Part shown: one piece after another, positions 45,085-52,366 of the stretch
How positions within the stretch are numbered: position 1 is the first letter of the stretch
Layout of the letters: each line of letters begins with the position of its first letter
Source of the DNA: Halomicrococcus gelatinilyticus
GTDB taxonomy: Archaea > Halobacteriota > Halobacteria > Halobacteriales > Haladaptataceae
Assembly: GCA_024227995.1 (NCBI GenBank)
Contig: CP100465.1
Coordinates: forward strand, 868,001 to 932,000
DNA: 64,000 nucleotides
Direction of reading: 5' to 3'
Program-made: the position numbers and the translations under genes
Notes under the pieces: model-generated
Told to the model about the DNA's origin: nothing
Databases searched by the model: none
Seen by the model: only the letters and a program-made list of their open reading frames with translations

Positions 45085-45864
45085 ATGAGCTATCGAGACG
45101 CGGTCATGGCGGCGAAGTACTCCGGCGGGTCGAACGAACAGGCGACGGCGCTGCACGAGGAGCGCCTCGATCCGGTCGCCACCGGCGACGGCTACTTCGG
45201 CTTCGACGAACCGCGCGCCGTCGTCGTCCACGTCGTTCCGGACGGCGTCTACGACGACGGCTACGCGCTCGACCTCGGCGCGAGCGCCGTGGTGCCGGAG
45301 GCCGACCCGTCGCGGCCCACGCAACTGCCCGTGCTCGGCGCGCGCGACCCCGGACAGGGAACGTGGACCGCGGACGGGTTCGGTGCCGCGGTCGCGGCCG
45401 ACGGGTCGGCGGACCGCTGCGCTGGCTACGCGCACCTCTTCTCGAACGGCGTCGTCGAGTCCGTCTCGGCGCTCCCGTTCGACGACCCAGATGGCGACGG
45501 CGAGGGCGACGAGCGTCGCGCACGCCTCGACGGTCGCGCGCTGGAACTCGACCTGACGGCGTGCGTCCGGCGGTACCTTCGCCTGCTCGCGTACCACCAG
45601 GCGACCGCACCCGTCCACGTCGCCATCAGCGTCTTCGGCACCGCGGGCTGTCGTCTCGACCCCGGACAGGCCGGCCCGTCCCCGCAGTCGATTCGCGAGG
45701 ACCTCCTCGCGCCGTTTCCCGTCACACTCGCGAACTTCGACGCCAACGTTCGGTCGGCGCTGGCCGACCCAATCGACGCGCTCTGGCGCAGCGCGGGCTA
45801 CCCCGGGTCGCCGTTCGTCGACGATGGCGAGTGGACGCTCCGCTCGGCGCACGACGAGCGGTGA
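45085..45864 (+). CDS. Haloarchaeal hypothetical protein
   Basis: 259 residues, cytoplasmic by composition. MSYRDAVMAAKYSGGSNEQA, later GYFGFDEPRAVVVHVVPDGV, CAGYAHLFSNGVVESVSALP and APVHVAISVFGTAGCRLDPG. The N-terminus resembles the AlbA_2/divergent-AAA style of start, but I cannot assign a family. Ends near the array of three dispersed repeats. Confidence 0.65.
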   Translation: MSYRDAVMAAKYSGGSNEQATALHEERLDPVATGDGYFGFDEPRAVVVHVVPDGVYDDGYALDLGASAVVPEADPSRPTQLPVLGARDPGQGTWTADGFGAAVAADGSADRCAGYAHLFSNGVVESVSALPFDDPDGDGEGDERRARLDGRALELDLTACVRRYLRLLAYHQATAPVHVAISVFGTAGCRLDPGQAGPSPQSIREDLLAPFPVTLANFDANVRSALADPIDALWRSAGYPGSPFVDDGEWTLRSAHDER

Positions 45865-45966
45865 CCTGGGGACGAATACCGCGAACTGTCGCTGGCGAGC
45901 GTGACTACCGTGAAGACAGAAGAATCTCCTGACGAACGTTAACGACCGTAGAATCGACCTGCTTCC

Positions 45967-46001
45967 CTCGTATCTACCCGTTGTCGCCAGAAGCACTTAA
46001 A
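45967..46001 (-). repeat. Dispersed repeat, copy C
   Basis: Minus strand TTTAAGTGCTTCTGGCGACA then ACGGGTAGATACGAG, identical to copy A over the core. TTCTACGG follows 13 bases after the core. Confidence 0.9.
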
Positions 46002-46100
46002 GGACGACGCGGTCGGTGGAGTACGTGCAATCCGACGACACATGGCCAGGCGACAGAGACGTCTCTCCGGTGAACGAACTGACCGCAGAACTCGACTCCT

Positions 46101-46135
46101 CTCGTATCTGTCCGTTGTCGCCAGAAGCACTTAAA
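46101..46135 (-). repeat. Dispersed repeat, copy D
   Basis: Minus strand TTTAAGTGCTTCTGGCGACA then ACGGACAGATACGAG (two changes from C). TTCTGCGG follows at the same distance as in copy A. Confidence 0.9.
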
Positions 46136-46253
46136 GGACGACGACGGACCCGCGGTTCGAGAGGGCACGACGACTAGCGACGATGTAGAGGCCGGTGAAC
46201 AACTGCAGACGTCTCTGGGAGATAAGCGTGCGACAGAACCCGGCCCGTCCTCC

Positions 46254-46289
46254 CTCCGTATCTACCCGTTGTCGCCAGAAGCACTTAAA
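46254..46289 (-). repeat. Dispersed repeat, copy E
   Basis: Minus strand TTTAAGTGCTTCTGGCGACA then ACGGGTAGATACGGAG (one inserted G). TTCTGTCG follows farther on. It lies 22 bases beyond the aminotransferase stop codon. Confidence 0.88.
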
Positions 46290-46310
46290 GGAAGATCGGG
46301 CCGGTGGCCA

Positions 46311-47447
46311 TCACCCGTTCACGAACGTCTCGATGCGGTCCATCGCCTCCTTGAGGTCGGCCATCCCCGTCGCGTAGGAGACGCGGAGGTGGCCCTCGCC
46401 GCCCTCGCCGAAGACGCTGCCGGGGACGACGGCGACCTCCTGTTCGTTCAGGAGGTCCTCGGCGAACTGCTCGTCGTCGCCGCCACAGTGCGGGAAGGCG
46501 TAGAACGCGCCCTCCGCCTCGAAGCAGTCGAGGCCCATCTCGCGGAACCGCGAGAGCACGAACCGCCTGCGGCGGTTGTACTCCTCGCGCATCTCCGCGA
46601 CCTCGTCCTCGCAGCTCTGGAGCGCCTCGATGGCGGCGTACTGCGCGGTCGTCGGCGACGACAGCATCGAGTACTGGTGGACGTGGTTCATCGCGTCGAT
46701 GGCCTCTGCGGGACCGAGCGCGTAGCCGAGGCGCAGACCGGTCATCGCGTACGCCTTCGAGAAGCCGTTGAACACGACCGTCCGCTCGCGCATGCCGGGC
46801 AGCGTCGCGATGGAGGTGTGCTCGCCGTCGTACGTGAGCGCGGCGTATATCTCGTCGGAGAGCACGGTCAGGTCGTGTTCGCGGACGAACTCGGCGACCT
46901 CGGCGAGTTCGTGGCGGGACATCGTCGCGCCGGTGGGGTTGTTCGGGTAACAGAGGACGAGCACGTCGGCGTCCGCCGCGCCCGCCGCCTCCAGGTCCTC
47001 GTAGGTGAGCGCGAAGTCGTTCGCGGCGTAGGTGGGTACCGCGAGCGGTTCGCCGCCGGCGAAGACGACGCCGGGCACGTAGGAGATGTACGACGGCTGG
47101 GGGACGGCGACGCGGTCGCCGGGGTCGACCAGCGCGCGCATCGCCACGTCGACGGCCTCGCTCGCGCCGGTGGTGACGAGGATCTCCTCGCCCGGGTCGT
47201 AGTCGAGGTCCCAGCGCGCGACGTGGTCGGCGATGGCGCGCCGTAGCTCGATCTTCCCGCGGTTGGAGGTGTAGGAGGTCTGGCCGCGTTCGAGCGACTC
47301 GATGGCGGCGGTCCTGGCGGGCCACGGCGCGGTGAAGTCGGGTTCGCCGACGCCGAGCGAGATGACGTCGTCGTGCTCCTCCGCGAGTTCGAAGAACTTG
47401 CGGATGCCCGACGGCGGGACGCGCTGGACGCGGTCTGCGACCTTCAT
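46311..47447 (-). CDS. Class I/II pyridoxal-phosphate aminotransferase
   Basis: 378 residues. VISLGVGEPDFTAPWPARTA, LVTTGASEAVDVAMRALVDP, CYPNNPTGA, VLSDEIYAALTY, and the PLP Lys in VFNGFSKAYAMTGLRLGYAL. An aspartate/aromatic-type aminotransferase. Start overlaps the stop of the Lrp-family gene by four bases, so the regulator and enzyme are one transcript; amino-acid-responsive control by that regulator is a natural inference. Confidence 0.92.
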   Translation of the reverse strand: MKVADRVQRVPPSGIRKFFELAEEHDDVISLGVGEPDFTAPWPARTAAIESLERGQTSYTSNRGKIELRRAIADHVARWDLDYDPGEEILVTTGASEAVDVAMRALVDPGDRVAVPQPSYISYVPGVVFAGGEPLAVPTYAANDFALTYEDLEAAGAADADVLVLCYPNNPTGATMSRHELAEVAEFVREHDLTVLSDEIYAALTYDGEHTSIATLPGMRERTVVFNGFSKAYAMTGLRLGYALGPAEAIDAMNHVHQYSMLSSPTTAQYAAIEALQSCEDEVAEMREEYNRRRRFVLSRFREMGLDCFEAEGAFYAFPHCGGDDEQFAEDLLNEQEVAVVPGSVFGEGGEGHLRVSYATGMADLKEAMDRIETFVNG

Positions 47448-47929
47448 GGCGAGACCGAGAGGCGGTCGTCGTCGTGGTCGTCGAACTCCACGCCGCGCTC
47501 CTTGTACCGCTCCATCACGAAGTGGGTCACCGTCTGGGTCACCTCGGGGATGGGCGCGATGCGGTCGGCGATGAACCGCGAGACGTCGTGCATCGACTCG
47601 CCCTCGACCTGGGCCGCGAAGTCGTAGTCGCCGGACATGAGGCGGAGCGACGACACCTGCGAGAAGCCCGCGATGCGGCTGGCGATGTCGTCGTAGGACG
47701 TCTCGCGGTCGAGTTCCACGTTCAGTTCGACCGCCGCCTGGACGTGCTCGTCGTCAACCTGGTCCCAGTCGACGATGGCGTGGTAGCCCCGGATGGCGCC
47801 CTCTTGCTCCAGTTCCTCGACCAGTGCTGCGACCTCGTCGGCGTCGGTGCCCAGTTGCCGGGCGAGGTCGTCCGTGCTCTCGCGAGCGTTCGACAGCAGC
47901 AGGTCGAGCAGTTCACGTTTCGCGACCAT
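47444..47929 (-). CDS. Lrp/AsnC-family transcriptional regulator
   Basis: 161 residues. N-terminal winged helix (VAKRELLDLLLSNARESTDD, LARQLGTDADEVAALVEELE) and a C-terminal ligand-binding RAM domain (AAVELNVELDRETSYDDIAS, SLRLMSGDYDFAAQVEGESM). First gene of the pair with the aminotransferase; start at MVAKRE where the winged helix begins. Confidence 0.9.
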   Translation of the reverse strand: MVAKRELLDLLLSNARESTDDLARQLGTDADEVAALVEELEQEGAIRGYHAIVDWDQVDDEHVQAAVELNVELDRETSYDDIASRIAGFSQVSSLRLMSGDYDFAAQVEGESMHDVSRFIADRIAPIPEVTQTVTHFVMERYKERGVEFDDHDDDRLSVSP

Positions 47930-48118
47930 ACTCGCTTCAACCCTCGGAGCGGGATAGGGTTTTCCCACACCGCAATATCCGCGATGGCATCGGAACGAGG
48001 GATACGCTGCCGCCGCCGATGCGATACGTTCGCCGACCAGTTCCGTGAACTCGTTCCGAAGGCGACCGCGTGAACTGTCGAACCGACACCGTGTCTTCGG
48101 GCTGTCCAGAGTGAAGAC

Positions 48119-48475
48119 CTATCGGCCGAAGGCGATGAGAACGCCGTAGACTACGAGACCGCCCCCGACGACAGCGCCACTGACTCCCATGCTGGCGGTA
48201 CGCGAAGCCACTGCGCCAAGACCGATGACACCAAGCCCACAGAGCGTCCAGAACAGCCCGGTCCAATAGCGGTCCAGTTCGGTGAACAGCGGTGACAGCC
48301 GCGGGGTGAGCACTGCTGCAACACCGATCACCACCAGCGCCAGGCTCGCTATGGTCTCGCCAGTATCGACCGAGTCCCCGTAGAATACGAAGACAGACAT
48401 TCCGAGTAGACCAAGAGCGATATACGAGAGTCCGTTCCACAGCCCGCCGAAGTCCGGACGGTCGCTCTCAGCCAT
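48119..48475 (-). CDS. Small membrane protein, four helices
   Basis: 118 residues with four hydrophobic segments (LSYIALGLLGMSVFVFYG, IASLALVVIGVAAVLTP, GLFWTLCGLGVIGLGAV, VSGAVVGGGLVVYGVLIAFG). No family recognised. A GTG three bases upstream of the chosen ATG is also possible. Monocistronic. Confidence 0.72.
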   Translation of the reverse strand: MAESDRPDFGGLWNGLSYIALGLLGMSVFVFYGDSVDTGETIASLALVVIGVAAVLTPRLSPLFTELDRYWTGLFWTLCGLGVIGLGAVASRTASMGVSGAVVGGGLVVYGVLIAFGR

Positions 48476-48697
48476 CACGGTACACGTCGACTATTGCTCG
48501 GGAAAATGTCTTGGAAGTCGACCTCGGGTCCCTCCCGCAGACGTGTTCGACACGCAGTGAAACTGGGTAGTCGGACCGGAGCAGCAGTAGCGGTAGAACA
48601 GTGCTCCCGTCTCACGTCCAAACGGGCGCTCACTACGAAGCCAGCGACGATGACCGGGGCAACCCATCACGACGTGTGGTGAACCGAGAGGGGCCGT

Positions 48698-48901
48698 CTA
48701 CGCGTCGTCGTGACCGGGTTCGAAGATGTCTTCGATAGTACAGTCGAAGTGCGCGGCGAGTTTGAATGCGAGGTCCAGCGACGGGTCGTACCGGTCGCGT
48801 TCGATCGCATTGACCGTCTGGCGAGTCACGCCGACCGCCTCGGCGAGTTCACCCTGGCTGAGCCCATCCTCCTCGCGTCGCCTGGGAAGGTCGTTCTGCA
48901 T
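48698..48901 (-). CDS. XRE-family helix-turn-helix regulator
   Basis: 67 residues. EEDGLSQGELAEAVGVTRQT, VNAIERDRYDPSLDLAFKLA and AAHFDCTIEDIFEP is the full lambda-repressor-like HTH of the short archaeal/bacterial regulators that pair with membrane proteins. Starts two bases after the stop of the DUF2178-like gene, hence in the same operon, whose promoter carries a palindrome it may bind. Confidence 0.92.
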   Translation of the reverse strand: MQNDLPRRREEDGLSQGELAEAVGVTRQTVNAIERDRYDPSLDLAFKLAAHFDCTIEDIFEPGHDDA

Positions 48902-48903
48902 AG

Positions 48904-49320
48904 TTACGTGCGCCGTTTGGCGATTCCCAAACAGACGCCGTACAACAGGAACAGCGCCGAAAGCGTGACGACTACACCCGAGACTTCCCCCGTGATTTCG
49001 AAGTAACTACCGACGTCGAGGACGTAGAGGACCGGGAGGACGCTCAGCCCGAGCACCATCGTGACCCCGACCAGCATGCCACTGGCACGGTTGTGCAAGT
49101 CGTAGTCTCGCTCGTCCTGGAGTGTCGTCTCGCTCCACATCGGTGCGAGAACGGCGATCCCGCCGGCTATCCACACGCCGAGCAAGTAGACGATCGCACC
49201 GGCGAACTGGTGGTCGAGTACGAACCCGGCGAGAAATCCAAGTGTCGCTACCGCAGCGACTCCGTAAACGGCTCGCCTGTACGTCCGGCGAGTGAGTCCC
49301 GTGTTTGAGTTGGTGGTCAC
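48904..49320 (-). CDS. DUF2178-like membrane protein
   Basis: 138 residues, GTG start. Four hydrophobic helices: AVYGVAAVATLGFLAGFVLD, AGAIVYLLGVWIAGGIAVLA, SGMLVGVTMVLGLSVLPVLY, VSGVVVTLSALFLLYGVCLG; the loop WSETTLQDERDYDLHNRASG with DERD is the feature I associate with DUF2178. Such genes commonly precede an XRE regulator, as here. The GTG lies about 47 bases downstream of a TATA box; the operator lies between them. Confidence 0.8.
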   Translation of the reverse strand: MTTNSNTGLTRRTYRRAVYGVAAVATLGFLAGFVLDHQFAGAIVYLLGVWIAGGIAVLAPMWSETTLQDERDYDLHNRASGMLVGVTMVLGLSVLPVLYVLDVGSYFEITGEVSGVVVTLSALFLLYGVCLGIAKRRT

Positions 49321-49340
49321 GACGTAACCCTCGTTCGATA

Positions 49341-49356
49341 GTAAAGTGTACTTTAC
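49341..49356. promoter_or_regulatory. Palindromic operator, copy 1
   Basis: GTAAAGTGTACTTTAC: perfect 7-base arms around a 2-base centre. It lies between a TATA-like TTTTAACA (minus strand, 49370-49363) and the GTG start at 49320, covering the expected transcription start, so a repressor is implied. A near-identical 35-base block recurs at 52099-52134. Confidence 0.8.
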
Positions 49357-49362
49357 ATCAGG

Positions 49363-49370
49363 TGTTAAAA
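49363..49370 (-). promoter_or_regulatory. TATA-like element of the DUF2178/XRE operon
   Basis: TTTTAACA on the minus strand, conserved in both copies of the promoter block. Confidence 0.6.
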
Positions 49371-49438
49371 CTGACGTTCGTCGGACCGTCGGGAGCGCTG
49401 GGTTCCGATTACCGTGCCACGTTCCATTCCCCGGTCGT

Positions 49439-51172
49439 CTACTGGACGCGGTAGGTTTCGATGCGTCGAACTGCGGTCCGGTACGCGACCGGGATCGAGA
49501 GAGCACCACCGACGACCACGGCCCAGCCGAGCGTCGCGAGCGTTCCGCTGTCGACGTCGATACCGAAGGGAAGCCACTGCGAGAGAAGCACAGCACCGAT
49601 CGTTCGCGCAGTCGCGTCGGCGACGAACGCGACGGCGATGACGACGAGACTCAGGGTGACCGAGAAGAGGCCGTACGCGCGTTTGCTCGGCGGGACTGCC
49701 TGTCGAGACCCGTCGAGACTGACCGCTTCGAAGCGCGGAAAGACGGACCCGATACCGGTCGCGACGAGCGCACTCCCGGTGACTGCGGTGACGCTGGCTC
49801 CGCCGAGTGCGACCAGCACTGGCGGGGAACTACCGGCCAGATAGCCAGCGCCGACGGCTAGCCCCGCGGTCGGCGGCGCACAGACGAGCGTCGCTGCGAC
49901 GACGTTCCCGTGGACGACGTGGCGGGCGTGCGCCGGAGCCGTCAACAGCGTCGGAAGCATCGAACCCTGGTTCCCGAGCGGGTTCAACGGCAGCACGGCA
50001 CCACCAGCCCACGCTCCGTACCAGACGACGAACCACGGCACGTACCACGGGACCGACCCGGTGGTCACCACACCCTCCACGAAGACTATCGCGGCCAGAA
50101 GCGGCGGTGCGACGAACACGAACTGGAACGGCGAGCGAACTGCCCGGCGGAGCGTCGTACTCGCGATTCCGAGGGTCGCAGGCGCCCGACAGATCGTATC
50201 GAGAGCCGCGTCGAGACGGGACTCCGGGGGCGCCACCAGTTCCGTCTCGTCGTCCCCGGAGTGAGTGGCGTCCGCTAGCCACGCGTATCGGGCTGCCGGG
50301 ACTGCCACGACAGTCCCACCGACGACGATGACCGGTGTGAACCCGAGGAGAACGAGCGCCCCAGTGACGTCGACTCCGGCGTCGGGTATCGTGGCGAGTG
50401 CGAGGTGGCCGAACCACGCCAGCGGTGCGGACTGGACGACCGGTTCCAGTCTCTCGACGAGCGTCAACAACTCGCCCGTCACAGCGAGTGTGACGTACGC
50501 GAGCCCGATACCACCGCCGAGGACGGTCGTGATCCGCCCGAGGTTTCCCGACCGGCGGATGAAACCCTTGAGCGCGAACCCGATCGGGTACCCGACCGCT
50601 GCCGCCGTGGCCGGGATGACAACTGCTGCAGCGCCGACGCCGAGTAGGGGACGCAGTGAGCCGGTTCCCGCCGCCAATCCGGCACCGGCGGCCAGTCCGG
50701 GGCCGAGCGTGTAGACGGAGAACTTGCTCGCGGCCGCGAGCAAGAGGCCACCGACGACGTCGGCCGCCGGACAGAGCGTGAGATATTGACCGTCGTTGTC
50801 GAGGTCACCGTTGCTCCCCAGCGCGTCGGTCACGAGCAGGATCGTCAAGAACAGCCAGAGCACGCCTGTCGCCGTCACCATCCACGACGGGAGCGCCGCG
50901 CCAGCGGCGACTTCCGAACCGACGGCTCTCGCCGCGTCGAACGTCTGCCAGAGGAAGAACGCGCCCAGGATTCCCACGAGAGCGGTGAACGCGAGCCAGA
51001 AGTCCTGGTATCTGACCCAGCGATACCCGCGAAGCAGGTCGACCCGGGCGAACTCCCAGCTCCGACGAGGAGATGGCACGACGCCTCCGGACGCGTCGGT
51101 CGAGCCGTGGGCGCGAGCGCTGGCGGACGCGGACGTCTGCGAGTCCGAGAAGCGGGACGGTCCGTCAGACAT
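49439..51172 (-). CDS. ABC exporter permease subunit
   Basis: 577 residues with about 12 hydrophobic segments in two halves (e.g. GVLWLFLTILLVTDALGSNG early, PLLAAIVFVEGVVTTGSVPW near residue 370, SVTLSLVVIAVAFVADATAR near 515). Soluble N-terminus is Ser-rich. The architecture fits a fused two-half permease of the ABC-2 type. It overlaps the ATPase gene by eight bases. Substrate unknown; drugs, lipids or peptides are possible. Confidence 0.8.
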   Translation of the reverse strand: MSDGPSRFSDSQTSASASARAHGSTDASGGVVPSPRRSWEFARVDLLRGYRWVRYQDFWLAFTALVGILGAFFLWQTFDAARAVGSEVAAGAALPSWMVTATGVLWLFLTILLVTDALGSNGDLDNDGQYLTLCPAADVVGGLLLAAASKFSVYTLGPGLAAGAGLAAGTGSLRPLLGVGAAAVVIPATAAAVGYPIGFALKGFIRRSGNLGRITTVLGGGIGLAYVTLAVTGELLTLVERLEPVVQSAPLAWFGHLALATIPDAGVDVTGALVLLGFTPVIVVGGTVVAVPAARYAWLADATHSGDDETELVAPPESRLDAALDTICRAPATLGIASTTLRRAVRSPFQFVFVAPPLLAAIVFVEGVVTTGSVPWYVPWFVVWYGAWAGGAVLPLNPLGNQGSMLPTLLTAPAHARHVVHGNVVAATLVCAPPTAGLAVGAGYLAGSSPPVLVALGGASVTAVTGSALVATGIGSVFPRFEAVSLDGSRQAVPPSKRAYGLFSVTLSLVVIAVAFVADATARTIGAVLLSQWLPFGIDVDSGTLATLGWAVVVGGALSIPVAYRTAVRRIETYRVQ

Positions 51173-51968
51173 CTGTCCGTGTCCCCTCCGTCTCTGGGCC
51201 ACCGGCGTCGGTCTGTGGACCGTCGCGGGTCGTACCGTCCCGTTCTGCGGTGACCTCCAGGAAGACGGTTTCGAGGTCTGGCGACTCGTCTGCGCGGGCT
51301 TTGAGTTCCGCGGGCGGACCCTCTGCGACGAGAGCACCGTCGTTGATCACACCGACAGTGTCGGCGAGTTCGTCGACGATCGACAGGACGTGCGTCGAGA
51401 GGAAGACGGTCATCTCTCGCGTGACGAGATCGGCGATGGTGTCCCGGACGGTGCGCGCTGCGCGGGGGTCGAGGCCGCTCGTGGGTTCGTCGAGGAAGAC
51501 CACGTCAGGGTCGTGGAACAGCGCCGCGATGATGCCGACCTTCTTTCTCATCCCCGTCGAATACGATTCGATACGTCTGTCGGCGTCAGCGAGGAGGTTG
51601 AACCGGTCGAGGAGCGTCTCGATCCGGGTGTCGGCCTGGCCGTCGGAGATGCCGTGGATGCGGGCGACGTGGCGGAGTTGTTCCCAGGCGGTGAGTTCGT
51701 CGAAGAGGGGCGGGTCCGCAGGCAAGTAGCCGATTCTTCGGGTCAGTCGGGGCCGGTTTGCGATCGAAACGCCGGCAACGTCTGCGGTGCCGGCCGTGGG
51801 TTCGGTGAGTGCGACCAGCATCCGCATCGTCGTCGTTTTCCCCGCACCGTTCGGGCCGAGGAAGCCGTAGACGGTTTCTCGCGGGATCGACAGGGAGAGG
51901 TCCTCGACCGCGAGTTCGTCACCGAACCGCTTCGTGAGTCCGTCGGCGGTGATGGCGTGGTCGGTCAT
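51165..51968 (-). CDS. ABC transporter ATPase subunit
   Basis: 267 residues. Walker A GPNGAGKTTT (residues 39-48), Q-loop region GYLPADPPLFDELTAWEQLR, signature ESYSTGMRKKVGIIAALFHD (with YSTGM where LSGGQ is usual), Walker B VVFLDEPTSGLDP and switch His in STHVLSIVDELAD. ABC-2/NatA-like exporter ATPase. The promoter upstream contains the second copy of the palindromic operator. Confidence 0.93.
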   Translation of the reverse strand: MTDHAITADGLTKRFGDELAVEDLSLSIPRETVYGFLGPNGAGKTTTMRMLVALTEPTAGTADVAGVSIANRPRLTRRIGYLPADPPLFDELTAWEQLRHVARIHGISDGQADTRIETLLDRFNLLADADRRIESYSTGMRKKVGIIAALFHDPDVVFLDEPTSGLDPRAARTVRDTIADLVTREMTVFLSTHVLSIVDELADTVGVINDGALVAEGPPAELKARADESPDLETVFLEVTAERDGTTRDGPQTDAGGPETEGTRTDV

Positions 51969-52099
51969 GGCTGTTTCACCATCTCTGTCGTCGCGTGGGT
52001 GCTGTTGACGAAGGGAGGCGAACTCTTCCTGCGACCGGTTCCGGGGAACTGTAGCGGGGTTGGATGGTCGAGCATCGGTGGTGTAAACACTCCTTTACA

Positions 52100-52115
52100 G
52101 TAAAGCGTACTTTAC
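52100..52115. promoter_or_regulatory. Palindromic operator, copy 2
   Basis: GTAAAGCGTACTTTAC: one base different from copy 1. An overlapping CTTTACAGTAAAG (52093-52105) extends it, and GTGTAAACAC lies beside it (52081-52090). It sits downstream of TTTTAACA (minus strand, 52129-52122) and about 130 bases before the ATPase start. Confidence 0.8.
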
Positions 52116-52121
52116 ATCCCG

Positions 52122-52129
52122 TGTTAAAA
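52122..52129 (-). promoter_or_regulatory. TATA-like element of the ABC operon
   Basis: TTTTAACA on the minus strand, at the same distance from the palindrome as in copy 1. Confidence 0.6.
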
Positions 52130-52366
52130 CTGTCGGTGAACCTACATCCGGGCGCCGTTCATGTAATGCGAGGGGGAGTGAAAGTGACGGATCGATAGCT
52201 CGGATACTGTCCGGACGTCCACAGAAGTGTGAGGCGAAAATCCACGGCTCCCACTGTGAGACGGACCGACGACGGGAGGCCAGTCCACGCGACGACGGAC
52301 GACGTGATTTCCGTCCGCCCAAATCGCGCGACCGCGCCGAGTGGTCGCACCCGGAACCGGAGCCGG

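Larger units (their letters stand above)
45865..46310. other. Intergenic region with three direct copies of the dispersed repeat
   Basis: 446 bases with no gene. Three repeats (C, D, E) start 134 and about 156 bases apart. The unique stretches between them share short blocks (GACGTCTCT and CCGGTGAAC occur after both C and D on the plus strand). Confidence 0.6.
51969..52366. other. Intergenic region holding the ABC operon promoter
   Basis: 398 bases without a gene. The operator/TATA block (52081-52134) is the only recognisable feature; the rest to 52366 shows no open frame with haloarchaeal coding character. Confidence 0.5.

Noticed and set aside
44197..45996. A 599-codon minus-strand frame beginning within repeat copy C
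   Set aside because: Only its last part (from 44943) looks like a secreted beta-helix protein with a signal; the upstream part is a shadow of the plus-strand gene at 45085-45864.
45967..46289. The three direct repeats as a CRISPR array
   Set aside because: Only three units, unique segments of about 100-120 bases that are too long and uneven, the same repeat occurs inverted elsewhere, and no cas gene is present.
46101..46289. Repeats as translated leader peptides starting VLLATTGRYE
   Set aside because: The reading frame is open over the core in all copies, but the peptides diverge at once afterwards and the GTG lies only one base after TTTAA, too close for a usable start.
51969..52366. A gene in the gap before the ABC operon
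   Set aside because: Frames there are short or Arg-rich shadows of the histidine kinase region; only the promoter/operator block is supported.
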